In this document: positions 32,725 through 42,339 of the stretch, in pieces
How the letters are laid out: every line of letters starts with the position of its first letter
Numbering within the stretch: the stretch's first letter is position 1
DNA from: Marinicella pacifica
Lineage (GTDB): Bacteria > Pseudomonadota > Gammaproteobacteria > Xanthomonadales > Marinicellaceae
Reading direction: 5' to 3'
DNA length: 64,000 bases
Assembly: GCF_014636635.1 (NCBI RefSeq)
Contig: NZ_BMEO01000009.1
Span: 37,712-101,711, forward strand
Program-made: the position numbers and the translations under genes
Notes under the pieces: model-generated
Databases searched by the model: none
What the model was told of the DNA's origin: nothing
The model's input: only the letters and a program-made list of their open reading frames with translations

Positions 32725-33060
32725 TTATCTTTTTGTTCTGGCCAGTTCTTCTAAATGTGCCGTTATATTCATGCGTTGATGGAAAAACTCCAGAACCTCT
32801 AATTGTTTTTTGGTTCGTCTGAATATGATGTAATGACTGCCTTGATGGAAATATAACAGACCTTTGGCTTGCGATTTGTCACTCATTAATTCGTTGCATT
32901 CTTTACCATGAGGTGGGTCATTGTTGGCAAGTCGATTTATACATGAAATCAATTCATCTCGATTTTTGAGCGCTTGGGCTTGTCCGAAATGTTTAATGGT
33001 CCAGGCAGCAATCTCAACCAAGCTTTTTTCTGCTTGCGGTGTTAAACGCCAGGTTTGCAT
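32725..33060 (-). CDS. parE: ParE/RelE-superfamily toxin
   Basis: Toxin of 111 residues with the ParE pattern: LTPQAEKSLVEIAAWTIKHFGQAQA at the start, a central L-I-S-C-I-N-R-L, and the beta strands GLLYFHQGSHYIIFRRTKKQLEVLEFFHQRMN. ParE toxins poison DNA gyrase; RelE relatives cleave mRNA. The R-x-x-x-x-L and H-Q-R-M motifs favour ParE. It starts immediately after the parD stop (adjacent codons). Second toxin-antitoxin pair of the window, lying beside two decayed genes in a low-constraint region. Confidence 0.88.
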   Translation of the reverse strand: MQTWRLTPQAEKSLVEIAAWTIKHFGQAQALKNRDELISCINRLANNDPPHGKECNELMSDKSQAKGLLYFHQGSHYIIFRRTKKQLEVLEFFHQRMNITAHLEELARTKR

Positions 33061-33342
33061 TTAAGGATTATCTTGTGCAGCGGTGGAAAAAGCCCTTTTA
33101 ATGGCTTCTTCACCTGAACCCACGGCAAAATCATCAGCTTCAGCCTGACTGATTGAATTCACTATCCGAAGTCTTATTTCTTCCAATTCCATTTTTTGTA
33201 GGTCTCGTTTGTGCTTTAAAGTGCGCAAACCTGCGCGCATGACTTCGCTGGCACTTTTATACTCACCATTAACAACCAATTCATTAATCCATTGCTCCCA
33301 TTCTGAAGTGAGCGCAATATTTTTCGTATGATTTGCTGGCAT
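33061..33342 (-). CDS. parD: ParD-like antitoxin
   Basis: Antitoxin of 93 residues. The N-terminal ribbon-helix-helix is clear: NIALTSEWEQWINELVVNGEYKSASEVMRAGLRTLK, which would dimerise, bind the operator and repress the pair. The C-terminus (about 50-93) is acidic and helical and should block ParE. A good ribosome site (AAGGAG) precedes the ATG. The toxin gene follows with no spacer, which ensures coupled synthesis. It is of the CC2985-type ParD subgroup, judging by the SASEVMRAGLR phrase. Confidence 0.9.
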   Translation of the reverse strand: MPANHTKNIALTSEWEQWINELVVNGEYKSASEVMRAGLRTLKHKRDLQKMELEEIRLRIVNSISQAEADDFAVGSGEEAIKRAFSTAAQDNP

Positions 33343-33455
33343 GGTATTCTCCTTAAAAAAGTAAATTTTTCTATATTTTAAGGCAGGGTGGCTATAATTG
33401 CCACCCGCTAAGTCATTTTAATAATTATATCACAATAACCAAAAGGCTTAACAAA

Positions 33456-34529
33456 TCAAACCTCAAACAAATCTGCTTGATGGGTCGTTAAGGGGTTTTG
33501 GTATTGAAAGCCGAGGCCCAGTAAGCGCACCGGCTTGCCTTGTCGGTGCCAGGCGGTTTTGATGAGTTCCTGGAAGGTCGTTAAATCAGGCTTGTGACTG
33601 ATGGATTGGGCGGTGGTGGTTTGGAAATCGTTGAAGCGTACTTTGACGTAGAGGGCTTTGATAAGGAGCGGAACATGGCTTTTTTTCAGGGCGCGTTGAT
33701 GGCGTTCGAGCAGGGATTCATAGAGCCTGGGGATAACCGCCTGGCAGGCGGTGAGATTGGGCAGGTCATTAACAAAGGTGTCTTCGATGCTGGTGGATTT
33801 ACGAATGCGTTTGGTTTGCACCGGGCGGTGGTCGATGCCGCGGCAATAGTTAAACAGGGACAGGCCAAAGCGGCCGAAGTGTTGTTGCAGTTCGCTTTCA
33901 GTGAGTTGTTGCAAATCGGCGCAGGTATGGAGACCGAGGTTGTGCATCTTCTGGTTGGTGACTGTACCGACGCCGGGTATTTTTTTAACCGGCAAATCAC
34001 GCATAAAGTCTTCAATATCTTCGGGCCTGATGAGTTTCTGGCCATTGGGTTTGTGCCAGTCACTGGCTATTTTAGCCAGGAATTTATTCGGCGCGATGCC
34101 GGCTGAGGCGGTGAGATGGTGTTGTTGTTCAATATCACGGCGAATCGCTTTGGCCATCAAGGTGGCGCTGCCATGGCAATGGTCTGAGTCGGTGACATCT
34201 AAAAAGGCTTCATCCAGCGATAAAGGCTGAATAATGTCGGTGTAGTTTTTAAAGATATCGAAGATTTCAGCGGACACCCGGCGGTAAACATCGGAACGCA
34301 CCGGTTGGATAATCAGATCCGGGCAAAGTTTCAGGGCTTTGGCCATCGGCATGGCCGAATGGATGCCGTATTCGCGGGCTTCATAGGAACAGGTGGCCAC
34401 CACACCGCGTTTGTGCGGTTGACCACCGACGGCCAGGGCTTTGCCGGCCAGTTCCGGAAAATCACGGACTTCGATGGCGGCATAAAAGCAGTCCATATCG
34501 ATGTGGATGATTTTACGCAAGGGCTGCAT
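33456..34529 (-). CDS. dinB: DNA polymerase IV (Y family)
   Basis: Translesion polymerase of 357 residues. Catalytic acidic residues are in IIHIDMDCFYAAIE (Asp11) and LSLDEAFLDVTDS (Asp-Glu pair near 108). The SAGIAPNKFLAKIASDWHKPNGQ and PVKKIPGVGTVTNQKM (helix-hairpin-helix) segments follow, then the little-finger domain. The very C-terminus (LTTHQADLFEV) resembles the beta-clamp-binding tail Q-x-D/L-L-F. I see no LexA box in the few bases upstream, because the gene begins 5 bases after the dehydrogenase stop, so it is probably driven from upstream genes. Confidence 0.95.
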   Translation of the reverse strand: MQPLRKIIHIDMDCFYAAIEVRDFPELAGKALAVGGQPHKRGVVATCSYEAREYGIHSAMPMAKALKLCPDLIIQPVRSDVYRRVSAEIFDIFKNYTDIIQPLSLDEAFLDVTDSDHCHGSATLMAKAIRRDIEQQHHLTASAGIAPNKFLAKIASDWHKPNGQKLIRPEDIEDFMRDLPVKKIPGVGTVTNQKMHNLGLHTCADLQQLTESELQQHFGRFGLSLFNYCRGIDHRPVQTKRIRKSTSIEDTFVNDLPNLTACQAVIPRLYESLLERHQRALKKSHVPLLIKALYVKVRFNDFQTTTAQSISHKPDLTTFQELIKTAWHRQGKPVRLLGLGFQYQNPLTTHQADLFEV

Positions 34530-34534
34530 GCTGA

Positions 34535-35800
34535 TCAGAGGCGGGCGTTAACCTCGTTTTTGGGTAACAGACCTTTTAAATCAAAGACCAGCCCATCTTC
34601 ACGACTGAAGTTTTGGGGTGTATAAGCATCTTCTTTAAAACAATCGTGCGCCACCGCTAAAATGACTAAGTCATAACTGTCAGCCCGGGGGTTTTGTGTG
34701 AGTTCGATACCATATTCCTGTTTTAAGTCCGTGGAGTCAGCCCAGGGGTCGCAGATATCAACCCGGGCATGGTAGCGTTCCAGCTGGTCTTTAATTTCAA
34801 CCACCCGGGTGTTGCGTAGATCCGGGCAGTTTTCTTTAAAGGTCACGCCGAGAATCAGAATACGTGATTTAACGATGTGTTTGGAGTGCAGTGCCATGAG
34901 TTTTAAAATGCGCTCAGAGACATAGCTGCTCATATTTTCATTCAGGCGTCGCGCGGTGGTGATTAACTGTGGAAAATAACCGTGTTGTTGAGATTGGTGG
35001 ATCAGGTAATAGGGATCGACACCAATGCAATGGCCACCAACCAAGCCCGGTTTAAACGGCAGAAAATTCCATTTGGTGCTGGCCGCGGCAATCACATCGA
35101 GAACATCAATGTTCATTTCATGAAACATCATCGACAGTTCATTCATAAAGGCGATGTTGATATCCCGTTGGGTGTTTTCAATGGCCTTGGCGGCTTCGGC
35201 CACTTCGATGCTTGGCGCTATATGGGTACCGGCGGGGATGATTTTCTGGTAAATGCCGTTAATAAAATCAGCTGTTTCAGAAGTGGAACCAGCCACCACT
35301 TTGACAATGGTTTGTAAGGTGTTAACCTTATCACCGGGGTTAATGCGTTCCGGTGAATAGCCCAGATAAAAGTCCTGGTTGAGCTTCAGGCCGCTGGCTT
35401 GTTCCAGCGTGTCGGCACAGATACCTTCAGTGGCACCCGGATAGACGGTGGATTCATAAATCACCACATCACCTTGTTTTAACAGGCCGCCGATGGCTTC
35501 GCTGGCGGTCAGTAAGGGTGATAAATCCGGGGTGTGATTACTGTCCACCGGTGTGGGCACGGTCATGATATAAACGTTGGCCCGCACCAAATCCTGACAG
35601 TTATTGGTTAGTTCTAATGCGCTGTTTTTTAATTGTTCGGCAGTGACTTCTTGGGTGTGGTCCTGGTGTTGTCGTAACGCCCGAATTCGCTTCTCGTTCA
35701 GGTCATAACCAATGGTCGGATAATGTTCGGCCAAAGCCATCGCCAACGGCAAACCGACATAACCCAATCCAACCACCGCAATGTGTGTCGATGCTGACAT
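34535..35800 (-). CDS. Nucleotide-sugar dehydrogenase (TviB/WbpO-like)
   Basis: NAD-dependent UDP-sugar 6-dehydrogenase of 421 residues. The N-terminal Rossmann motif is VVGLGYVGLPLA (about 9-20); the catalytic Cys is in GLVGGHCIGVDPYYL (about 255-269); the C-terminal domain has ILILGVTFKENCPDLRNTRV. Sequence flavour matches the UDP-GlcNAc/GalNAc dehydrogenases of capsule or O-antigen clusters (TviB, WbpO), which make uronic acids. No other polysaccharide genes are adjacent, so it is an isolated member. The start overlaps the end of the PPi-phosphofructokinase gene by one base. Confidence 0.9.
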   Translation of the reverse strand: MSASTHIAVVGLGYVGLPLAMALAEHYPTIGYDLNEKRIRALRQHQDHTQEVTAEQLKNSALELTNNCQDLVRANVYIMTVPTPVDSNHTPDLSPLLTASEAIGGLLKQGDVVIYESTVYPGATEGICADTLEQASGLKLNQDFYLGYSPERINPGDKVNTLQTIVKVVAGSTSETADFINGIYQKIIPAGTHIAPSIEVAEAAKAIENTQRDINIAFMNELSMMFHEMNIDVLDVIAAASTKWNFLPFKPGLVGGHCIGVDPYYLIHQSQQHGYFPQLITTARRLNENMSSYVSERILKLMALHSKHIVKSRILILGVTFKENCPDLRNTRVVEIKDQLERYHARVDICDPWADSTDLKQEYGIELTQNPRADSYDLVILAVAHDCFKEDAYTPQNFSREDGLVFDLKGLLPKNEVNARL

Positions 35801-37059
35801 CAGATATCAAAAGCCGGTAATTTTTGCGGCGTCAGTGTTTGACTCAGGCGCACATAATGGGGCAGACCGTCGGCATTAAAGGGTGGAAAGGCTTCGCCTT
35901 GAATCAAAGGCTGTAAATAACGGCGACAGGCATCGGTAATACCAAAGCCATCTTCGGTAATAAATTCAGGCGGCAGTTTTTTCTCCACATTGGCCAGGTC
36001 TTTCAGTTCTGCGGTGGTGATGTCCCAGGTGTAGGGATCTTCGGTTAAGCGACGAATCACCGGCATCACCGCATTGTGGCCCTCTGCAGCCAGTTCCATG
36101 GCACGCTTGCCCACAGCATAGGCTTGTTCTAAATCTGTTTTCGAGGCCAGGTGTCGTGCTGAACGTTGTAGATAATCACTGATGGCATAATGGTATTTAA
36201 AACCCAGTTCATCACGCACCATTTGTGCAATCACGGTGGCGACGCCGCCTAATTGGGCATGGCCAAAGGCATCGGTGGTGCCGGCATCGGCCAGGAATTT
36301 GCCGTTTTTGTCCTGCACGCCTTCGGACACCACAATGGAACAATAACCGTGATTGTCCACTGACCATTTAACCCGTTCTAAGAACGCGGCCTGATCAAAA
36401 GGCACTTCCGGGAATAAGATAATCTGAGGTGGTTCGTCATGGTGTTTACCGGCCAAGCCACCGGCGGCGGCAATCCAGCCGGCATGACGCCCCATCACTT
36501 CTAAGATAAAGACTTTGGTGGAGCTTTCTGACATCGATTCGACATCGAGACTGGCTTCCATCACCGAGGTGGCTATGTATTTAGCGGTGGTGCCAAAGCC
36601 CGGACAGGTGTCGGTCACGGGAAGATCGTTATCAATGGTTTTCGGCACGCCGATACACATCACATCCAGACCACGCTGGTGAGCCATCTGGGAGACTTTA
36701 TGGGCGGTGTCCGATGAATCGCCGCCACCGTTATAGAGGAAATAACCAATGTTATGAGCCTCGAACACATCCACCAGACGATCGTATTCACGTTTTTGTG
36801 CTTCAGGGTCTTTAAGTTTAAATCGGCAAGAACCAAAGGCACCACCCGGGGTGTGCATTAACGTGGCAATCTCTTCATCACTGTGTTGTGCGGTGTCGAT
36901 AAGTTCCTCTCTGAGCGCCCCGATAATGCCGTTTTTGGCGCCGAATACAGTACCCACTTCGGGTAGTGAGCGTGCGGTTTGGATGACGCCGCAAGCGGTG
37001 GCGTTAATAACGGCGGTGACGCCGCCGGACTGGCAATAAAGGGCATTTTTCTTCGGCAT
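35800..37059 (-). CDS. pfp: Pyrophosphate-dependent 6-phosphofructokinase
   Basis: Phosphofructokinase of 419 residues that interconverts fructose-6-phosphate and fructose-1,6-bisphosphate using PPi, reversibly. The PPi-type signature PKTIDNDLPVTDTCPGFG has the Lys that ATP enzymes replace by Gly, and the phosphate loop is YNGGGDSSDT. MGRHAGWIAAAGGLAG and GVATVIAQMVRDELG follow as in other class II enzymes. This lets glycolysis and gluconeogenesis use one enzyme and saves ATP. It heads a same-strand run pfp, dehydrogenase, dinB; the divergent adk gene starts about 200 bp away. Confidence 0.93.
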   Translation of the reverse strand: MPKKNALYCQSGGVTAVINATACGVIQTARSLPEVGTVFGAKNGIIGALREELIDTAQHSDEEIATLMHTPGGAFGSCRFKLKDPEAQKREYDRLVDVFEAHNIGYFLYNGGGDSSDTAHKVSQMAHQRGLDVMCIGVPKTIDNDLPVTDTCPGFGTTAKYIATSVMEASLDVESMSESSTKVFILEVMGRHAGWIAAAGGLAGKHHDEPPQIILFPEVPFDQAAFLERVKWSVDNHGYCSIVVSEGVQDKNGKFLADAGTTDAFGHAQLGGVATVIAQMVRDELGFKYHYAISDYLQRSARHLASKTDLEQAYAVGKRAMELAAEGHNAVMPVIRRLTEDPYTWDITTAELKDLANVEKKLPPEFITEDGFGITDACRRYLQPLIQGEAFPPFNADGLPHYVRLSQTLTPQKLPAFDI

Positions 37060-37262
37060 ATCGGTATCCTGTCATTATTTTTTTTGTTGAATGATTGACT
37101 ATCTCAGGTTTGCGGTGTACTGTTAGCGCTTTTCTAACAAACACCTTATTTCCTGGCCATTATTAGGCATTGACGTTGAGAATTTTAACTGAAAATAACC
37201 TGACTTGCACCGTTGTATGCAATATCCCCGGATGGTCGGTATAAGGCATAAGAGACAAGACT

Positions 37263-37826
37263 ATGAGAATCGTTTTACTCGGCGCGCCCGGCAGTGGCAA
37301 AGGAACCCAAGCTAAATTGATTGTAAAAGAACGCGGTATCCCCCATATTTCGACCGGTGATTTACTGCGACAAGCCATCGCGGACGAAACTGAATTAGGC
37401 AAAGCGGCTAAAAAAGTCATGGATGCCGGTGAACTGGTGTCCGATGAAATCGTTTTGGGTATGCTCAAAGACCGCTTAAGCAAAGACGATGCCCAAAAAG
37501 GCTTTGTACTGGATGGATTCCCCCGCAACCTTACCCAGGCAGAAATGCTGGAAGATTTGCTGGACGATTTGAATATCGAATTAGACCATGCTTTGCTGAT
37601 TCAGGTGGATCCCGATGAAGTGGTGGCGCGGATTGCGAAACGGGCTGAGGAAGAAGACCGCAGTGATGACACCGAAGACGTGGTCAGAAATCGCCTCGAA
37701 GTATATCGCAAGCAAACCGCACCGGTGGCTGATTTTTATCGCAAACAGGACATTGTGTCAGAAATTCATGGCAGCGGTAGCATCGAACAAGTCCACGACC
37801 GTATTCAGGCCGTGCTGAGGTTCTAA
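37263..37826 (+). CDS. adk: Adenylate kinase, short-lid form
   Basis: Kinase of 187 residues converting 2 ADP to ATP and AMP. The P-loop is GAPGSGKGT (7-15); HISTGDLLR and the NMP-binding helix follow, and GFVLDGFPRNLTQAEML is the conserved D-G-F-P-R block. The lid is the short variant without the zinc-binding Cys loop, as in actinobacterial and some gammaproteobacterial enzymes; the 214-residue E. coli form has the long lid. The stop overlaps the convergent tusA stop by 3-4 bases, so no terminator lies between them. Confidence 0.96.
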   Translation: MRIVLLGAPGSGKGTQAKLIVKERGIPHISTGDLLRQAIADETELGKAAKKVMDAGELVSDEIVLGMLKDRLSKDDAQKGFVLDGFPRNLTQAEMLEDLLDDLNIELDHALLIQVDPDEVVARIAKRAEEEDRSDDTEDVVRNRLEVYRKQTAPVADFYRKQDIVSEIHGSGSIEQVHDRIQAVLRF

Positions 37827-38059
37827 CCTCCCTTTTTAACCACAAACAATTGCCGGTCTGACTGTTCAATCGGACCGGCCAGACGATGTCCGAAGCGTTC
37901 ACACCACACCTGAAAATCCAATTCAGCGTGTTTGTCGGTCACCGCAATACACAACTGCTGACCCACAGCAAGCTTTGACATGGCTTGCTTGAGCTTTAAA
38001 AGGGGTTGTGGGCACAATAAGCCGGTGGCATCAATGTCTACTTCAGAAAGTTCAGTCAT
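37823..38059 (-). CDS. tusA: TusA/SirA-like sulfur carrier
   Basis: Protein of 78 residues with the TusA fold. The catalytic Cys16 is in D-A-T-G-L-L-C-P-Q-P-L-L-K; the rest (LAVGQQLCIAVTDKHAELDFQVWCERFGHRL) is typical. It carries persulfide sulfur, in E. coli to TusBCD for tRNA 2-thiouridine. No tusBCD or tusE genes are nearby, so a general sulfur-relay role is possible. It is convergent with adk, with overlapping stops. A strong terminator-like hairpin lies only 22 bases before its start codon on the same strand, which suggests regulation by premature termination. Confidence 0.92.
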   Translation of the reverse strand: MTELSEVDIDATGLLCPQPLLKLKQAMSKLAVGQQLCIAVTDKHAELDFQVWCERFGHRLAGPIEQSDRQLFVVKKGG

Positions 38060-38080
38060 GGGTGCAATTTAGCATGAGGC

Positions 38081-38114
38081 AAAAAAAAAGACCACAGGGG
38101 GTTGTGGTCTTTTT
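38081..38114 (-). terminator. Terminator-like hairpin in front of tusA
   Basis: 12-bp stem AAAAAGACCACA (38085-38096) with TGTGGTCTTTTT (38103-38114), loop GGGGGT. On the - strand it is followed by T9 (38089-38081), so it terminates - strand transcripts best; its + side T5 could end adk antisense read-through. It sits 22 bases upstream of the tusA ATG. Confidence 0.75.
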
Positions 38115-38121
38115 AAATTCA

Positions 38122-38167
38122 AGAGATTGAGAAAAGGGGGAAAGGGTGTGTGTAAACTCAATCTCTC
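38122..38167 (-). ncRNA. Hairpin before the tusA terminator; possible leader RNA or sRNA
   Basis: Perfect inverted repeat AGAGATTGAG / CTCAATCTCT (about 38122-38131 and 38157-38166) enclosing a 25-base loop that is pyrimidine-rich on the - strand. Read on the - strand it is followed within 8 bases by the strong terminator above, the layout of a small RNA or of a riboswitch/attenuator leader. No promoter of good quality was found upstream. The rest of the 38168-38320 gap is AT-rich and featureless. Confidence 0.3.
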
Positions 38168-38320
38168 GACTTAATTTCTATTCTATGTAAAAGCAATAAA
38201 TAAACTGTGAAGTCCGTCACAAATATAAACTATTTCTGAAATAAAAGCCAAGTTCAGAATCTTTTTTATCGGTATGTAAGCCATGATAAGCTATATAGAC
38301 CTTTTATTGAGCCTAAAATT

Positions 38321-39268
38321 ATGTATATACAGTGCTGTGCTTTAATTATATTCGGGTTTTTTTCCACTTCACAGGCAGCCAGTCAAGTACAGCCGCTGGC
38401 AGAAAATTTAAGTCAATTTATTAACGTTCGAGATTTTACGGCTTATCAAGATGAAGCCTATTTTACGGCACAAGATGTCTCTGAACAACACAGCGTAATC
38501 GTTAAGGCCAGATTTGATAAGAATCAATGGCGTCATTTTGAATTGATGCCCTTTAGTGGTCGTTATCGCGATATCGAACCCTTTTTGAGCTCCAATGGCT
38601 TACGGCTTTATTTTGCTTCGAACAGGCCGTTGGCGGGTACAGAACAATCCAGTCATTATGATATCTGGTATGTGCAAAGAGACAGCCAAAAATCCAAATG
38701 GTCAGCACCGATTCATTTGCCCGGACCGGTTAATACAGAGCACAATGAATTTTATCCGGCGGTGAGTGACAATAATAATCTTTATTTTACGTCTGATCGA
38801 AATAAGGAAACGCGCAAAGATGATATTTATATGAGCCGTTGGGTGGATAAACAATACCAGCCAGCTCAAGCATTAAGCGACAATATTAACAGTCCGGGTT
38901 ATGAGTTTAATGCTTATGTGGCGGCTGATGAATCCTTTTTAATTTATACGGTGTACGCCGCCGATGATGGTCTGGGCAGTGGTGATTTATACATTAGTTA
39001 CCGGCAAAGCGACGGTGGTTTCAGTCCCAGGGTAAATTTAGGTCCAACTATTAATTCCGATAAAATGGATTATTGCCCCTTTTATGATGCGGATAACGGG
39101 CGTCTTGTTTGGACCAGTAAACGCACTGCAATGGGCGATGCTGACTTTGCGGATTTATCATCGTTTGTGAATGCTACTCAACAATACGAAAATGGGCAAA
39201 GTCGACTCTACCAAACGACTTTTGAACCACAGCAAAACAACGCTCAAGTGGACATTATTACGAAATGA
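38321..39268 (+). CDS. Exported TolB-like beta-propeller protein
   Basis: Protein of 315 residues with an N-terminal signal peptide (about 1-19, SQAAS). The body is built of PD40/WD40-like repeats as in TolB: LYFASNRPLAGTEQSSHYDIWYVQR, NLYFTSDRNKETRKDDIYMSRW, FLIYTVYAADDGLGSGDLYISYR, GRLVWTSKRT. The repeats have the 'S-x-D-I-Y' pattern, so a periplasmic or secreted six-blade propeller is expected. The stop overlaps the start of the ATP-grasp gene by 4 bp (ATGA). No peptidoglycan-binding domain is attached. Function unknown; it is not TolB itself, which is longer and lies with tolQRA and pal. Confidence 0.8.
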   Translation: MYIQCCALIIFGFFSTSQAASQVQPLAENLSQFINVRDFTAYQDEAYFTAQDVSEQHSVIVKARFDKNQWRHFELMPFSGRYRDIEPFLSSNGLRLYFASNRPLAGTEQSSHYDIWYVQRDSQKSKWSAPIHLPGPVNTEHNEFYPAVSDNNNLYFTSDRNKETRKDDIYMSRWVDKQYQPAQALSDNINSPGYEFNAYVAADESFLIYTVYAADDGLGSGDLYISYRQSDGGFSPRVNLGPTINSDKMDYCPFYDADNGRLVWTSKRTAMGDADFADLSSFVNATQQYENGQSRLYQTTFEPQQNNAQVDIITK

Positions 39269-40137
39269 AACTGGCGTTACTCACCTGTTTTAATCTGCCC
39301 GGGGGCGATAAAGACGACAGGCATTTAGTACAAGCCTTTAAACAACGACAAGTGGATATAGAATGGCTAATTTGGAATCAGATTAATGACTCGGTAAAAC
39401 ATAATGTGGCGCTTATTCGTTCGGTTTGGGATTATCATAAAAAACCATCGTCTTTTCTCAAAATCATAAAACGGTTAAGTCAGAAAATGACTGTGCTTAA
39501 CCCACCGCAGGTTGTGCAATGGAACAGTGAAAAAACGTACCTTAGAGATTTGCAGAAAGCCGGATTGCCTGTGGCAGAAACCCATTGGATTAATCAGCTT
39601 CCCAATGCAGAAGAATTTGCGCAGTTATTAAACACGGTCGATACGGATGAGTGGTTTATAAAGCCGGTGATTGGTGCGGATGCTTCAGGAACACTGCGTT
39701 TTAAAGCGGACAGAGCTGGTGTAGAAACGGCGATGAGTCATTTACAGCAGCATCTCACACATTCAGGCATGATGTTACAGCCATTCCTACCCTCGGTAGC
39801 CGATCAAGGTGAGTTGTCCATCATTTATATGGGTGAACAGTTAACGCACGCCGTTATTAAAAAACCTAAAGCCGGTGATTACCGGGTGCAAGACACCTTT
39901 GGTGGTGTCGATTGTGTTTATGAGATTGGGGTGCCTGAACGGATTGTTGCAGATCAATGTATGGCGTATCTATGGCAACGCTTTGAGCCACTTTGTTATG
40001 CCCGGTTAGATTTTCTTCGCGATCTAACAGGACAGTGGGTGATTAATGAAGTGGAACTGATTGAACCGTCCTTGTTTTTTCGGCATCAACCCAACGCGGC
40101 AGATAGATTGGTTGATGCGGTGTTAAAACAGGCATAA
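39265..40137 (+). CDS. ATP-grasp protein (RimK/glutathione synthetase-like)
   Basis: Cytoplasmic protein of 290 residues. Signature parts: the N-terminal LALLTCFNLPGGDKDD, R-S-V-W-D-Y-H (about 51-57, the hallmark of this ATP-grasp group), the ATP-binding WFIKPVIGADASGTLRF, the central Q-P-F-L-P-S, and the metal site ARLDFLRDLTGQWVINEVELIEPSLFF. Such enzymes ligate an amino acid or amine to a carboxylate; the substrate is unknown. It overlaps the propeller gene by four bases and is followed by a bidirectional terminator shared with groEL. Confidence 0.85.
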   Translation: MKLALLTCFNLPGGDKDDRHLVQAFKQRQVDIEWLIWNQINDSVKHNVALIRSVWDYHKKPSSFLKIIKRLSQKMTVLNPPQVVQWNSEKTYLRDLQKAGLPVAETHWINQLPNAEEFAQLLNTVDTDEWFIKPVIGADASGTLRFKADRAGVETAMSHLQQHLTHSGMMLQPFLPSVADQGELSIIYMGEQLTHAVIKKPKAGDYRVQDTFGGVDCVYEIGVPERIVADQCMAYLWQRFEPLCYARLDFLRDLTGQWVINEVELIEPSLFFRHQPNAADRLVDAVLKQA

Positions 40138-40166
40138 AAAAACCCCGAACTCGGGTCCGGGGTTTT
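40138..40166. terminator. Bidirectional terminator between ATP-grasp gene and groEL
   Basis: Stem AAAACCCCG / CGGGGTTTT (40139-40147 and 40158-40166), loop of 10 bases. T4 on the + strand and T7 or more on the - strand. It serves both convergent genes. Confidence 0.88.
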
Positions 40167-40195
40167 AAACAACATCAGGTTGTTTGGACGCTGAT

Positions 40196-41851
<1,656 letters not shown>

Positions 41852-41854
41852 CTA

Positions 41855-42145
41855 TTAACCAATGATTCCGATGATGTCTTCTTCTTTCATGACGACGACT
41901 TTTTCGCCTTCAATTTTGATTTCGTTGACGCTGTATTTGTCTTCGAACAAAACCTTATCGCCGACTTTAACCTCAAGGGCTTTGATTTCGCCGTTATCCA
42001 GTAAGCGACCGTTACCGACGGCCAAAACTTCACCGATAACCTGTTTTTCAGTGGCTGACTCAGGCAGTACGATGCCGCCAGGTGAGGTGGTTTCCTCTTT
42101 TACGCGCTTAACAATCACGCGATCGTGTAAAGGACGTATATTCAT
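41855..42145 (-). CDS. groES: Co-chaperonin GroES
   Basis: Co-chaperonin of 96 residues. [18 protein letters not shown], the mobile loop [17 protein letters not shown], and the [25 protein letters not shown] tail are typical. The heptamer caps GroEL. A good ribosome site (AAGGAG) precedes the ATG. First gene of groESL; a sigma-32 promoter lies 80-110 bases upstream with a hairpin at the likely 5' end of the transcript. There is no CIRCE element, so control by HrcA is unlikely. Confidence 0.99.
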   Translation of the reverse strand: MNIRPLHDRVIVKRVKEETTSPGGIVLPESATEKQVIGEVLAVGNGRLLDNGEIKALEVKVGDKVLFEDKYSVNEIKIEGEKVVVMKEEDIIGIIG

Positions 42146-42186
42146 TGATTAAACTCCTTAAAATTAATAACAGTATTATTGTTGAT

Positions 42187-42255
42187 GCACACAGGCAGAA
42201 GGCCTGTGCGCTTGGTTGGTTTGACATATTGGGTTTGTGGGTGGTAATTCAAGGG
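42187..42255 (-). promoter_or_regulatory. Sigma-32 promoter and 5' hairpin of groESL
   Basis: On the - strand: -35 CCCTTGAA (42255-42248), 14-bp spacer, -10 CCCAATAT (42233-42226), close to the heat-shock consensus CTTGAA and CCCCATNT. Transcription would start near 42218, and the leader would begin with a stem of about 9 bp with AGAA/TTCT in the loop (42187-42211, GCACACAGGC with GCCTGTGCGC). Confidence 0.8.
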
Positions 42256-42339
42256 AAAAACACAAAAAAATAAACATCCAGGTGGCGGTTTGTTTGAACC
42301 CAGACTGATTGGTGATACTGCCCGCAAGCGCCGTTTTGA

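Noticed and set aside
42146..42339. CIRCE (HrcA operator) before groES
   Set aside because: No TTAGCACTC-N9-GAGTGCTAA match; a sigma-32 promoter explains control.
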